64,000 nucleotides of DNA from CBDBBY01 sp965203795. Its GTDB lineage: Bacteria; Pseudomonadota; Alphaproteobacteria; Rhodobacterales; Rhodobacteraceae. The translations under genes were made by a program, and so were the position numbers. Below, piece after piece: positions 42,336 to 51,267 of the stretch. The notes below the pieces were generated by a model that searched no databases, was not told where the DNA came from, and saw only the letters and a list, made by a program, of their open reading frames with translations. The stretch spans positions 2,480,001 to 2,544,000 of the forward strand of contig OZ241915.1 in NCBI GenBank assembly GCA_965203795.1, given 5' to 3'. Numbering within the stretch: position 1 is the first letter of the stretch; each line of letters begins with the position of its first letter.

Positions 42336-45245
42336 TCACCCTCCTCCGCCACGCTTTCCGCCATGGCTGCGCAAAAGCGCCTGCATTTTACGGTCCCGCA
42401 CCTCTATCGCCATGTCTAGCGGCGTGTAGAAGTGGTTGCCCCATGCATTCACGGCAGCGCCGCGGTCGATGAGCAGCTTCGCCGTTTCAAGGGAATTATT
42501 GCTCGCCGCCCAGTGCAGCGCTGTGCTGCCGCCACCGTCCGCTTTGTTCACGTCGGCGCCGCGGTCGATGAGCAGCTTCGCCGTTTCAAGGGAATTCCCT
42601 GCCCCCGCCCACGTCAGCGGCGTAAAATGGTCGTCGTTAGCCAGCGTGGACTCCGCATTCACGTCGGCGCCGCAGGCGATCAGCGCCGCCGCCGCGTTGC
42701 GGGCGTTAAAACGGGAAGCGATCATCAGCGGCGTATCAGCTTTCGAATAAATCTTACCTTCCAATTTGACGCGCTGATTTACGCGCTCGGAGAAATACAC
42801 ATTTTCGAACCAAGACAGCCTCGTGTCCGCGGCCATGCCCGCACGGCACAAGGCCGCGACCACCCCTGGGAGGTCCAGCAGCGCCGCGTAATGCAGGTCC
42901 GTCCAGCCGGCGCGGCCTTCTCTCCGCTGCGGCGAGAAGGGGCGCCCGAGCAGTTCCGAAAAGCGCTCGCGCGCCTCCTCTTCCCGCGCTTGGCGCTCGC
43001 GCTCCGCTTCCGCCTGCAAACGCGCCTCCTCTTCGCGCTTCTTGTGCTCGCGCTCCGCTTCCGCCCGCAAACGCGCCTCCTCCTCGCGCTCCGCTTCCGC
43101 CCGCAAACGCGCCGCCTCCTCGCGCCCCGGACCCGCCAGGCCCTCCGACTGCTTCCGCGTCAGGTGCCCGGTCGCATCCAAGCCGCTCGACTCCTGCCAC
43201 GCCCGCAGCGCCGCCCGCGTCCGACGCCCGAACACCCCGTCCGCCGGACCCGGGTCGTGCCCGGTCGACGCCAGCCCCATCTGGATCAGACGCCGCTCCT
43301 CGACGCCCAATCCCAAGCCTCTCTCGACTTCCTCGGGGGAGATCGCTTTTCCGCCGCGGCTGCGCAGCGCCGCCTGAACTTCATGATGCCCCTCGTCGCG
43401 AAGCGCCAAACTCAGCGGCGTCAGGCCGTCGCCGTCCGCCGCGTTCACGTCGGCGCCCAGGTCGACGAGCAGCCCCGCCGCTTCGGGGGCGTTCCCGCGG
43501 GCCGCATGGTGCAGCGGCGTCAGGCCGCCGCCGTCCGCCGCGCCCACGTCGGCGCCCAGGTCGACCAGCAGCCCCGCCGCTTCGGGGGCGTTCCCGCGGG
43601 CCGCATGGTGCAGCGGCGTCAGGCCGCCGCCGTCCGCCGCGCCCACGTCGGCGCCGCAGTCGGCCAGCCCCGCCGCCGCGCCGCGGGCGTTCGCAAGGGA
43701 AGCGACCATCAGCGGCGTCTCGCCGTTCGCCCGCCGGCCCTCGAAACTCTCGTGCCCGAGCGCGGCGAAGGCGCGTTCCAGATCGCCGCCGAACGGCTGG
43801 GAGCCGGTCTTCAGCCTCGCGTCCGCGGCCATCCCCGCATCGCACAAGGCGGCGACCGCCCCGGGGAGGTCCAGCAGCGCCGCGTAGTGCAGGTCGGTCC
43901 AGCCGACGGAGCCCTCCCTCCGCTCCGGCGAGAAGGGGCGGCCGAGCAGTTCCGAGAACCGCCGGGACGCCTCGCGATTGGCGCGGGCGCCGGCGAGGGC
44001 GGAAAGCATGCCGCGGCGGTCCGGATGGGTCTGCGGAACCGAGCGCAGCCATTGGAGGCGCGCCGCCGCCTCCGCCGCGTAATCGCCGAGCAGCCCTTGG
44101 GCGCGCGCTTTCAGGCGCAGGAATTCCGGCCGCGGCCCCGCCGCCGCCTCGAGCCGCGCAATCCGCTCCAGCGCCGGCGGGGCGTCCTCCCATGTCTCGA
44201 CGCGCACATCCTCGACCAGCCCCGACACCGCCCGCTCCCGGACCGCCTCCACGGACCGGACCCGGCCGTGCTCGCGCAGATGCGCGCCGGCCTCCTCCAG
44301 CAGCCGGGCATGGTCGCCGGCCTTCAGGCGGTCCTCCGCCAGCAGCGCCCAGTCCGCCAGGGTGAGGCCGCCCGGAAGGACGATCTCCGCCGCCTTGTCA
44401 GCGACTTCGGGCGAAGGCGGCGCCGTCCCCTCCGCCGCCGAAGCCGCCGAGTCCCGCGGCGGGAGCGGCTCAGCCCCCGAAACCAGGTAGAAGCGGCCCA
44501 GCGACGAATTCGACCACGGCACCTGCTCGCCGCCGGTCGCCCGGACCACCGCTTTCGAAACCTCGCCGAACATGTCGTTCACGCTCAGCCCCGGCGTCTC
44601 GATGTGCGCCAGCAGCGCCTCGGTGAACGGCGAGTTCCGGCCCTCCCCGTCCGCCGCCACGTCGTCGGGCGCCGTCGCGTAGCCGATGAGCGTCCCCGGC
44701 ACGCCTGTCACGCGCGCAAGCCCCCGCTTGGCCGCCGCCGCGCGGCTCAGCCCCAAGGACCGCGCCAGATCCCCCGCCAGAGGGTTGTTCCGGCACGCGT
44801 CGAGATACACCAGCCTCTTCGTCCCCCGCATGTGCTCCAGCACGGTGTCGAGCTCGACGGCCCCGCGCCTGAGGTCCAGCTTGCTGCCGAGCTTCGCGTC
44901 GACCGGCGCGAGCCAGTTCCTTCCTTCCACCTGCAGGCCGTGGCCGGCGTAGAAGAACAGGGTCACGTCCGCCCCCCCCCGCGACGCCGCGTCGAACTCG
45001 CCGAGCTTGTCGTAGAGGCCGTCGAGGTCGAGGTCCGTCCCCAGCACGACCTCGAAGCCCAGCCGTCCGAGCGCCGCCGCGACGGCGGCGGCGTCGTTGC
45101 CGGGGTTCCTCAGCGCGTCGGTGTGCTCGTAGGCGGCGTTGCCGATCACCAGGGCAACACGCTCGGAAGCCGCCGCCGCGACAGTCGGCATCCACAGCGC
45201 CGCCGCCGCCAGCGCCAAGGCGGCCATCCCGCGCTTTGAAGCCAT
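42336..45245 (-). CDS. Secreted caspase-like (peptidase C14) protein with ankyrin repeats and PG-binding-like domain
   Basis: 969 residues from ATG 45245, which has GGAGGACGGC just upstream; the frame is open further 5' through IS sequence, which is not part of the gene. A signal peptide (about 1-26) is followed by a caspase-fold domain (27-258) with catalytic His102 in FFYAGHGLQ and Cys151 in YLDACRNNP. A helical region leads to ankyrin array 1 (about 449-632), which includes two nearly identical 33-residue repeats. Then come a PG_binding_1-like domain (about 640-705, GPADGVFGRRTRAALRAWQ), a Glu/Arg/Ala coiled coil (706-762) and ankyrin array 2 (about 779-963). Residues 430-480 recur at 762-810, so the two arrays arose by internal duplication. 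Target and role are unknown; export to the periplasm is predicted. It lies inside a transposon. Confidence 0.85.
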   Translation of the reverse strand: MASKRGMAALALAAAALWMPTVAAAASERVALVIGNAAYEHTDALRNPGNDAAAVAAALGRLGFEVVLGTDLDLDGLYDKLGEFDAASRGGADVTLFFYAGHGLQVEGRNWLAPVDAKLGSKLDLRRGAVELDTVLEHMRGTKRLVYLDACRNNPLAGDLARSLGLSRAAAAKRGLARVTGVPGTLIGYATAPDDVAADGEGRNSPFTEALLAHIETPGLSVNDMFGEVSKAVVRATGGEQVPWSNSSLGRFYLVSGAEPLPPRDSAASAAEGTAPPSPEVADKAAEIVLPGGLTLADWALLAEDRLKAGDHARLLEEAGAHLREHGRVRSVEAVRERAVSGLVEDVRVETWEDAPPALERIARLEAAAGPRPEFLRLKARAQGLLGDYAAEAAARLQWLRSVPQTHPDRRGMLSALAGARANREASRRFSELLGRPFSPERREGSVGWTDLHYAALLDLPGAVAALCDAGMAADARLKTGSQPFGGDLERAFAALGHESFEGRRANGETPLMVASLANARGAAAGLADCGADVGAADGGGLTPLHHAARGNAPEAAGLLVDLGADVGAADGGGLTPLHHAARGNAPEAAGLLVDLGADVNAADGDGLTPLSLALRDEGHHEVQAALRSRGGKAISPEEVERGLGLGVEERRLIQMGLASTGHDPGPADGVFGRRTRAALRAWQESSGLDATGHLTRKQSEGLAGPGREEAARLRAEAEREEEARLRAEAEREHKKREEEARLQAEAERERQAREEEARERFSELLGRPFSPQRREGRAGWTDLHYAALLDLPGVVAALCRAGMAADTRLSWFENVYFSERVNQRVKLEGKIYSKADTPLMIASRFNARNAAAALIACGADVNAESTLANDDHFTPLTWAGAGNSLETAKLLIDRGADVNKADGGGSTALHWAASNNSLETAKLLIDRGAAVNAWGNHFYTPLDMAIEVRDRKMQALLRSHGGKRGGGG
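43452..43649 (-). repeat. Tandem 99-bp coding repeat (two ankyrin units)
   Basis: Two adjacent 99-base copies, nearly identical at DNA level, encode residues 533-565 and 566-598 of the caspase-ankyrin protein (each beginning DVGAADGGGLTPLHHAARGN). The near identity, including silent positions, points to recent duplication or ongoing gene conversion, so repeat number may vary between strains. Confidence 0.85.
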
Positions 45246-45374
45246 GCCGTCCTCCCCTGCCGCGTTCCGCAAGCGGTGCACCGATGGTTCTGCAAATTCC
45301 GCCGGGCATGTCCAGCCGGTTTCGCGGCTTGCAGCCCCCGGCCGAAGCCCCGTAGCGCGAAGCGCGGCGGGGCG
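45246..45374. other. Right cargo segment, upstream region of the caspase gene
   Basis: About 130 bases between the caspase start and the point where transposase similarity resumes. It must contain the promoter of the caspase gene if that gene has its own. I can recognise the ribosome site (GGAGG, 45252-45256 on the complement) but no clear -35/-10. Confidence 0.4.
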
Positions 45375-46212
45375 AGGCCGCCAGTTCCGAAAGCTACGGG
45401 GAGGCGAGCCGCAAGCTCGGGAATCTTGCCGGCGTCCGCGTTCCGATGACCGCGGGCGAGGTCGAGGGCGTTCCCGGCGAGCGGGAGGACGGCGCGGCGA
45501 AGACCCGCGAGGCGAAGGCCATCGTCCCTGCACGGCCGAAAGCCGGAACCCGAAGACCGGGGAGCCGCGGAAGGACAGGGGCAGCAGTTCGGCCGGCGTC
45601 CGCATCGACAGCGCGCGGTCGGAAGGCGGGATCAGCCGGGCGTCGGAGTTCGCCGCCCGCCTTGAGCGGTTCGGGCACCGGGAGGGCCTGTTCGAGGCCG
45701 GGGAGCTGGTCGTGCTGTCCGACGGGGCCGCCTGGATCCGGAACGTCTGCGAGGAGGTCTTCGCCGGCATGGGGACGACCTTCATCCTCGACCAGTTCCA
45801 TGCCCTCGATTGCGCGGCGGCGGCGGTGCGGGTCCTCGCTCCGGACAAAGCCGGGCGGAAGGCGCGGATGGAGAGGATCAAGGCGCAATTGAACGGCGGG
45901 CGGGTCGATCTCGCCATCGCCGGCCTGAAGCCGCACCGCCACCGCGACGAGGCCATCGAGGCCTGCGTCCGCTGCATGGAGGCGAACAAGGACCGGATGC
46001 GCTGCGACGCCTGCCGGAAGCGCGGATTGCCGGTCGGGTCCGGGGTCGTGGAGAGCGCCTGCAGGCGGATCGTCGGGAGCCGGTTCAAGCGGTCGGGCTG
46101 CCGCTGGTCGAAAGCGGGCGCCAACGCCCTGCCCGCCGCCGAATGCTGCATCGACAACAACCGCTGGGCCGACTTCCTCGATTGGAGGGCCTGCCGCGCC
46201 GCAGCCGCTTGA
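45375..46212 (+). pseudogene. ISKra4-family transposase, C-terminal fragment (copy 2)
   Basis: Similarity to copy 1 resumes at SSESYGEASRKLGNLAGVRVP, skips about 60 codons, and continues AGEVEGVPGEREDGAAKTREAKAIV. It then shows the same -1 frame change as copy 1 before ERRNPKTGEPRKDRG-type sequence and the well-preserved end (LVVLSDGAAWIRNV, GSGVVES, RFKRSGCRWSKAGANAL). The stop at 46210-46212 directly precedes the right terminal repeat. Confidence 0.8.
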
Positions 46213-46463
46213 CCCAAAAATTTGGGCCGCACCCTCCGCGCTCAGTCATTGGGCATTTCTTGCCGATATCGCGGCAACCCGGCCGCCCCGCTCTCCGCTC
46301 GGATCTGCTTCAAGCGCCGAAGGCGCGTCGAAGCCCGGTTTCGAGTTTACTTGCTTCCCTCCTGCGCCTAGTTTGCGCCCGGTCGGACGCTTGCGGTCCG
46401 CCGGGCAGACCGCGATGCGAGCCTCGGAGCCGTCCGGACGCATTTCGCCAATCGGAGAACAGC

Positions 46464-47741
46464 ATGCAGCGCGTGAAATCCGTATCCCTGTTCTCGTTCG
46501 CGGCGGCATTGCTCCTTTCCTTCGGGGCCGCGGCGCAGGATTTGTCCGAATTGCAGCGCGACCTGAGGGTCGTGACCGGGGAAATAGCGGCCGCTGAACG
46601 GATGGTTTCCTCTCCGGAGCCTGCGCCGGTCCGCGAGATCGCGCGCATGCGGCTTGAGGTCCTGCGGCTTACCAAGGCGCTGCTGGAGAACAGGATTCAG
46701 GCCGTCCGTGCCGATGCGGAGACTTCCGCGACTGTTCCGGCCGTCGCGCCCCAGCCCGATTTGGCGGCGAAGATCTCGCAGGCCGCCAAGGTCGCCGGCG
46801 AGCGCGGCGAGGATGCGGCCTTGAACGCGAATCTCGCTGTCGGCGCGCAGCGCGAGCTGGCCTTGCGGCGCGCGGAGACGGAAAGGCTTGCCGCAGCGCA
46901 GCTGCGGGTCGCATTCTACCAGGCGCAGTACGGCTTCTACATCCCTGCCTCCCTCGACGACGTTGCGTCCAATTGGGAGTCGGCGGCCGCGACCGTGCCG
47001 GAGACCTTCGCATGGACGGACCCCCGGCATCCCCATGTCGACTACTCGCACCCGCTGTTCAGAATGGCGTACGAGCAAGGCGCGACAATCTCCGGCTGGT
47101 GGACGGTCGCCTCGACCGCTTCCAACGTGTTCGCGAGCAACGTGTCCGACTACAGGCCGGAGGGAGGCGCAAGCGGCGTGGGCGGGCAGCTTCATATCAA
47201 ATGCCTCGACGGCGACGCGACGGCCGTAACGGTTTTCCTCCCTGGAATCGTGCTTGCGGCGGATGCCGGCTCCGGCCAGGCGCGGCAGCGGATTCCGGTC
47301 GATTACAGAATCGACAACGGTTCCGCGGCATCCGACATTTGGGATGCCGAGTATTCCGGACAGGCCGCGGAGGTTTCGGGGTGGAGGGCGACGAGCCTCG
47401 TCGATCGGCTCCGGCATGCAAGAACGCTGCGGATCGATGCAACGGACTCCCGCGGCATGCCGCATGCCGCAGCCTTCGATCTTGCCGGAATCGATGCGGT
47501 CGCAAGCGCCGTTGCGAGGACCTGCCCGGTGGGAAGCGCGCCCATTCCGCCACTGGCGCGGAGCGATTACCGCCTGATCCAGCAGCTGCTCAACATCGCA
47601 GGCTTCAAGGCCGGCCTCGAAGACGGCATATGGGGCGCGAACTCAGGCGCCGCACTCGCGAGGTACCAGCAGTCGGCAGGAATTCCCGCAACCGGCGAAC
47701 CCGACCAGGCCACGCTTCAGCTGCTCGGCCTGATCGACTGA
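46464..47741 (+). CDS. Secreted coiled-coil protein with C-terminal peptidoglycan-binding-like domain
   Basis: 425 residues from ATG 46464. Signal peptide MQRVKSVSLFSFAAALLLSF ends near GAAAQ. Residues 25-150 are helical and Ala/Glu/Arg-rich, with likely coiled coil. The middle (YGFYIPASLDDVASNWESAA onward) is an unrecognised domain with scattered Trp and two Cys that could form a disulfide. The last 65 residues form a PG_binding_1-type repeat (DYRLIQQLLNIAGFKAGLEDG, IWGANSGAALARYQQSAGI). It is probably a periplasmic, wall-associated protein. It lies just outside the transposon and shares the PG-binding-like module type with the caspase gene inside it. Confidence 0.7.
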   Translation: MQRVKSVSLFSFAAALLLSFGAAAQDLSELQRDLRVVTGEIAAAERMVSSPEPAPVREIARMRLEVLRLTKALLENRIQAVRADAETSATVPAVAPQPDLAAKISQAAKVAGERGEDAALNANLAVGAQRELALRRAETERLAAAQLRVAFYQAQYGFYIPASLDDVASNWESAAATVPETFAWTDPRHPHVDYSHPLFRMAYEQGATISGWWTVASTASNVFASNVSDYRPEGGASGVGGQLHIKCLDGDATAVTVFLPGIVLAADAGSGQARQRIPVDYRIDNGSAASDIWDAEYSGQAAEVSGWRATSLVDRLRHARTLRIDATDSRGMPHAAAFDLAGIDAVASAVARTCPVGSAPIPPLARSDYRLIQQLLNIAGFKAGLEDGIWGANSGAALARYQQSAGIPATGEPDQATLQLLGLID

Positions 47742-47793
47742 ATCCGATCGGCGACAGCGCGGGGCCGGGATGCCGCGCCCGCTGCCCGGCGGG

Positions 47794-50175
47794 TCACTCG
47801 CCGTAAGGAATCCAGACGTTCTTCACGTGGGTGGCGTTCTGCAGGAACGCCCGGCCTTCGCCGTCCGCGGGGTCCATCCAGTCCCGATCCTGTCCGCATT
47901 CCGCCCATGTCGGCTTCAAATTGCCCGCAGACGCCTTCTCGACCGGCCCGCGAAGCCTTGTCGATCCGAAGCTCCACAACGCGTCCACATCGTCGTGGCC
48001 GGCCAATGTTCCGGCAAGCTCCTCGTGCGGCCCCGAAACGATGTTGACCACGCCCGGCGGCACGTCCGACGTCTCGAGCACCTGGTAGAAATCGGTCGCG
48101 GACAGCGGGCTGGACTCGGAGGGAACCAGCACGCATGCGTTTCCTGCCGCGATGATCGGCGCCATGAGCGAAACCGCGCCAAGCAGCGGCCGCGCCTCGG
48201 GGCAGATCGCCCCGATCACGCCCAGCGGCTCGTTCATCGCAAGAACGACGCCCCTGATCGGCACGCCGTGAACGGACCCGTCGAACTTGTCGGCCCACGC
48301 CCCGTAGGTGAACAGCCTGTCCACGGACGCATCGACCTCGGCCAGGCCTTCCGCTTCGGAGCAGCCGGTTCGCTCCGCGATCCCCGCGCCGAATTCCGCC
48401 GCCCGGATCGAGAGGTTTTCGGCGATGAAGTAAATGATCTGCGAACGCAGGTGGCCGGTCGACGCGCACCAGCGCCCAGCGGCCGCGCGGGCCGCCTCCA
48501 CCGCGTTGCGGATGTCCTTCCTGTTGCCAAGGGCGGCTTGGCCGACCGTCTCGCCGCCGGCGCCGAGCACGGGCATCGCGTACCCGCTGTCCGGGCGGAC
48601 CTGCTTGCCGCCGATGTAGAGCTTGGCGGTCCGGTCGACCGCTATTGCCCCTCCGGTCAGCGGCTTCCCTCGATGCTCCGCCGCATGCCGGTTGGCGCCG
48701 CCGCCTTTCGCGGGACGCTTGCGCTTCAAGTAGTGGCGCAGGCCCTCCCAGCCGCCTTCCCTTCCGAAGCCGGATTCGCGGCGGCCGCCGAATCCCGCTG
48801 CCGCGTCGAAAAGGTTCGTGCCATTCACCCAGACCACGCCGCATACGATCTTCGGCGCGATATCCAGCGCGAGATTGATGTTCTCTGACCAGACCGACGC
48901 CGCGAGCCCGTAGCGGGTGTTGTTCGCGAGCTCGACGCCCTCCGCCGGCGTGCGGAACGTGCCGCCCACAAGCACGGGGCCGAAAATCTCGTCCTGCATG
49001 AGCGGAGACGAAGGCGACGCGCCCGTGACGAGCGTCGGCGGATAGAAGCAGCCTGTCTCCGGCAGGCGGACGGAAGCGCGGTAGACCTCGTTTCCGGCCT
49101 GAACGCCGGAATCCACCATGCTCGCGATCGCATCCAGCTGGACGGGATCCACGATGGCGCCGATGTCGATGCTCTTGTCGAGCGGGTCGCCGACCCGCAG
49201 CTTGTCCATCCGGCGCCTGGTTTTTTCGTGGAACCGAGCCGCGACGCTTTCCTGCACCAGCAGCCTTGAGCCGGCGCAGCAAACCTGCCCCTGGTTGAAC
49301 CAGATCGCGTCAACAAGCCCTTCCACGGCGGAGTCGAGATCGGCGTCCTCGAAAACCACGAAAGGCGACTTGCCGCCCAGCTCCAGCGTCAGCGCCTTTC
49401 CCGACCCGGCCGTCGCCTCCCGGATCCTCCGCCCGACGGCGGTCGATCCGGTGAACGCGATCTTGTCCACGCCGCCATGGTTGACGAGCGCCTCGCCGGT
49501 CCGCCCGTCGCCGGTAACGATGTTCAGCACGCCCCGGGGCAGCCCAGCTTCCTCCGCGATCTCGGCGAAGAGAAGCGCGGTCAGCGACGTGTACTCCGCC
49601 GGCTTCAGAACGACGGTGTTTCCGGCTGCCAGCGCTGGCGCGATCTTCCACGCCAGCATCAGCAGAGGGAAGTTCCAAGGAATGATCTGGCCGCAGACGC
49701 CGACGGCCTCGTGGCCGGGGAACTCCGACTCGATCAGCTTCGCCGCGCCCGCGTGGAACAGCAAATGCCGCACGACCAACGGTATATCAATGTCGCGGGA
49801 CTCTCTGACAGGCTTGCCGTTGTCCAGCGTTTCCAGAACGGCGAAGAGGCGCGAATTCCTCTGCACGGCGCGCGACAGCGCGTAGAGGTGGCGCGCCCGG
49901 ACTGCGCCTCCGGCGCGTTCCCATTCCGGCTGCGCCTTGCGCGCGGCCGCGACCGCCCGGTCGACATCTTCCGGCGTGCCTTGCGCAATGCTCGCAAGCT
50001 GCTCTCCGGTGGCGGGATTTGCGGTCGGGAACGCCGGGCCGTTCCCAGCGTGCACGGCGCCGCCGATGATATGGCCGAATTCGCGCCCGCGCCCGTCCAG
50101 CCAGTCGAGCGCAGGGCGGGCGCTTTCGGGCGCGGGACCGAACTCCAGAGATTCGAACTTCCGCCGGACGTCCAT
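47794..50175 (-). CDS. Two-domain aldehyde dehydrogenase (ALDH16-type)
   Basis: 793 residues with two ALDH folds in one chain. The N-terminal half has Glu265 (LELGGKS), the nucleophile Cys299 in FNQGQVCCAGSR, and NAD-site IPWNFPLLMLAWKIAP, so it is catalytically complete. The C-terminal half (about 510-793) keeps the fold (RSQIIYFIAENL, VLVPSESSPLSATDFYQV) but lacks a recognisable catalytic Cys loop, as in the ALDH16 family. The gene starts 3 bases after the deoC stop, which fits oxidation of the acetaldehyde released by DeoC. Confidence 0.88.
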   Translation of the reverse strand: MDVRRKFESLEFGPAPESARPALDWLDGRGREFGHIIGGAVHAGNGPAFPTANPATGEQLASIAQGTPEDVDRAVAAARKAQPEWERAGGAVRARHLYALSRAVQRNSRLFAVLETLDNGKPVRESRDIDIPLVVRHLLFHAGAAKLIESEFPGHEAVGVCGQIIPWNFPLLMLAWKIAPALAAGNTVVLKPAEYTSLTALLFAEIAEEAGLPRGVLNIVTGDGRTGEALVNHGGVDKIAFTGSTAVGRRIREATAGSGKALTLELGGKSPFVVFEDADLDSAVEGLVDAIWFNQGQVCCAGSRLLVQESVAARFHEKTRRRMDKLRVGDPLDKSIDIGAIVDPVQLDAIASMVDSGVQAGNEVYRASVRLPETGCFYPPTLVTGASPSSPLMQDEIFGPVLVGGTFRTPAEGVELANNTRYGLAASVWSENINLALDIAPKIVCGVVWVNGTNLFDAAAGFGGRRESGFGREGGWEGLRHYLKRKRPAKGGGANRHAAEHRGKPLTGGAIAVDRTAKLYIGGKQVRPDSGYAMPVLGAGGETVGQAALGNRKDIRNAVEAARAAAGRWCASTGHLRSQIIYFIAENLSIRAAEFGAGIAERTGCSEAEGLAEVDASVDRLFTYGAWADKFDGSVHGVPIRGVVLAMNEPLGVIGAICPEARPLLGAVSLMAPIIAAGNACVLVPSESSPLSATDFYQVLETSDVPPGVVNIVSGPHEELAGTLAGHDDVDALWSFGSTRLRGPVEKASAGNLKPTWAECGQDRDWMDPADGEGRAFLQNATHVKNVWIPYGE

Positions 50176-50178
50176 TCG

Positions 50179-51108
50179 CTATCCGATCGCGTGCCGGTGC
50201 CGGGCCGAGTACCGGCCCGTCGCATGGTGCTCAAGCTGCCGCTCGATGTCGCCGAGAAGGCTGGAGGCTCCGAAGCGGAAGAGGTCCGCCGACAGCCACC
50301 GGTCGCCGAGCTCCTCCTTCACGAGCGCCAAGTAGACCAGAGCGTCCTTGGCCTTCGAAATCCCGCCCGCCGGCTTGAAGCCGACGGCGGCGCCGGTCTC
50401 CTCGAAATAGTCCCTGATCGCCCTGAGCATCACCAGCGAGACCGGCAGGGTCGAGTTGACGGGCTCCTTCCCCGTGGACGTCTTGATGAAGTCCGCGCCG
50501 GCCATCATGCACACCCAGGACGCCTTCGCGACGTTCCGGAGCGTTCCGAGCTCGCCCGTCGCAAGGATGACCTTCAGATGCGCGCTTCCGCAGGCTTCCC
50601 GGAACGTCCTGACCTCGTCGTAGAGCTCGCCCCACCTCGCGCCCAATGCAAGCCGGCGGGAAATGACCATGTCGATTTCGCGAGCGCCGGCATCGACGGA
50701 TTCCCCTATTTCCGCCAGACGCTGCCGGAAGGGCGAAAGCCCCGCCGGAAACCCTGTCGAGACCGCGGCGACCGGGATCCCGCTTCCGACCAGCGCGTCC
50801 GCGCAGCAGGCGACCATGTCGTGGTAGACGCAGACCGCCGCCGCGGTGAGGCCGGTCCCGGACATCCCGAGCGCTTCGAGCAGATCGGGCTGCACCGGGC
50901 AGCGCGCCTTCTGGGCCAGCCTTTGCACGCGGCCGGCCGTGTCGTCGCCCGCCAATGTCGTGAGGTCGATGAGCGTCGCGGCCTTCAGGAGCCAAGCGGC
51001 CTGCCAGTCCTTCTTGATGCTGCGGCGCCCCGGCAGCGAGGCGGTTCGGCGCTCGACGGCGCTCGTGTTCGCCTGCAGAGACGACAGGCGCGATTCGTCG
51101 AGCGGCAT
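50179..51108 (-). CDS. deoC: Deoxyribose-phosphate aldolase
   Basis: 309 residues from ATG 51108 (MPLDESRLSSLQANTSAVER); the frame is open to 51246, but those 46 residues are low-complexity. It cleaves 2-deoxyribose 5-phosphate to glyceraldehyde 3-phosphate and acetaldehyde. The core opens LIDLTTLAGDDT, has HLKVILATGELG, and carries the Schiff-base Lys in GADFIKTSTGKE. VGFKPAGGIS follows. It forms a two-gene unit with the ALDH downstream. Confidence 0.92.
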   Translation of the reverse strand: MPLDESRLSSLQANTSAVERRTASLPGRRSIKKDWQAAWLLKAATLIDLTTLAGDDTAGRVQRLAQKARCPVQPDLLEALGMSGTGLTAAAVCVYHDMVACCADALVGSGIPVAAVSTGFPAGLSPFRQRLAEIGESVDAGAREIDMVISRRLALGARWGELYDEVRTFREACGSAHLKVILATGELGTLRNVAKASWVCMMAGADFIKTSTGKEPVNSTLPVSLVMLRAIRDYFEETGAAVGFKPAGGISKAKDALVYLALVKEELGDRWLSADLFRFGASSLLGDIERQLEHHATGRYSARHRHAIG

Positions 51109-51267
51109 CCCGCCGTTCCGCCGGCGCTCCGGCTCAGCGGCGCCGGCCGCCGATCCCGCTCTCGGCAGCATTGCGCAGGCTTCCGCCGGATTCGGCCTGA
51201 GGCGTCCGGCAGCCTCGCCGCCGCCGGATTCGAAAGGGGGATTCATTTCCGGATTCGCTGGCGGCGG

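Larger units (their letters stand above)
41513..46234. mobile_element. ISKra4-type element, copy 2, carrying a caspase-ankyrin gene (4722 bp)
   Basis: Terminal inverted repeats at 41513-41534 and 46213-46234 match each other at 21 of 22 positions and match copy 1. They are flanked by a perfect 9-bp duplication, TCCGCGCTC (41504-41512 and 46235-46243). The two transposase pieces (41689 to about 42015 and about 45375 to 46212) lie in plus orientation at the ends. Between them is about 3.4 kb of unrelated DNA with one long minus-strand gene. Either the cargo was caught before the unit moved here, or it entered after the element had landed. Confidence 0.88.

Noticed and set aside
43452..43649. 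Short regular repeats as a CRISPR array
   Set aside because: There are only two 99-base tandem units, in frame, encoding ankyrin repeats without spacers.
42432..45239. Very long open frame on the plus strand opposite the caspase gene
   Set aside because: It is a mirror of a GC-rich repetitive coding sequence on the minus strand; its translation is Arg/Ala/Gln-rich without any family, and the minus frame has signal peptide, catalytic motifs and a good ribosome site.
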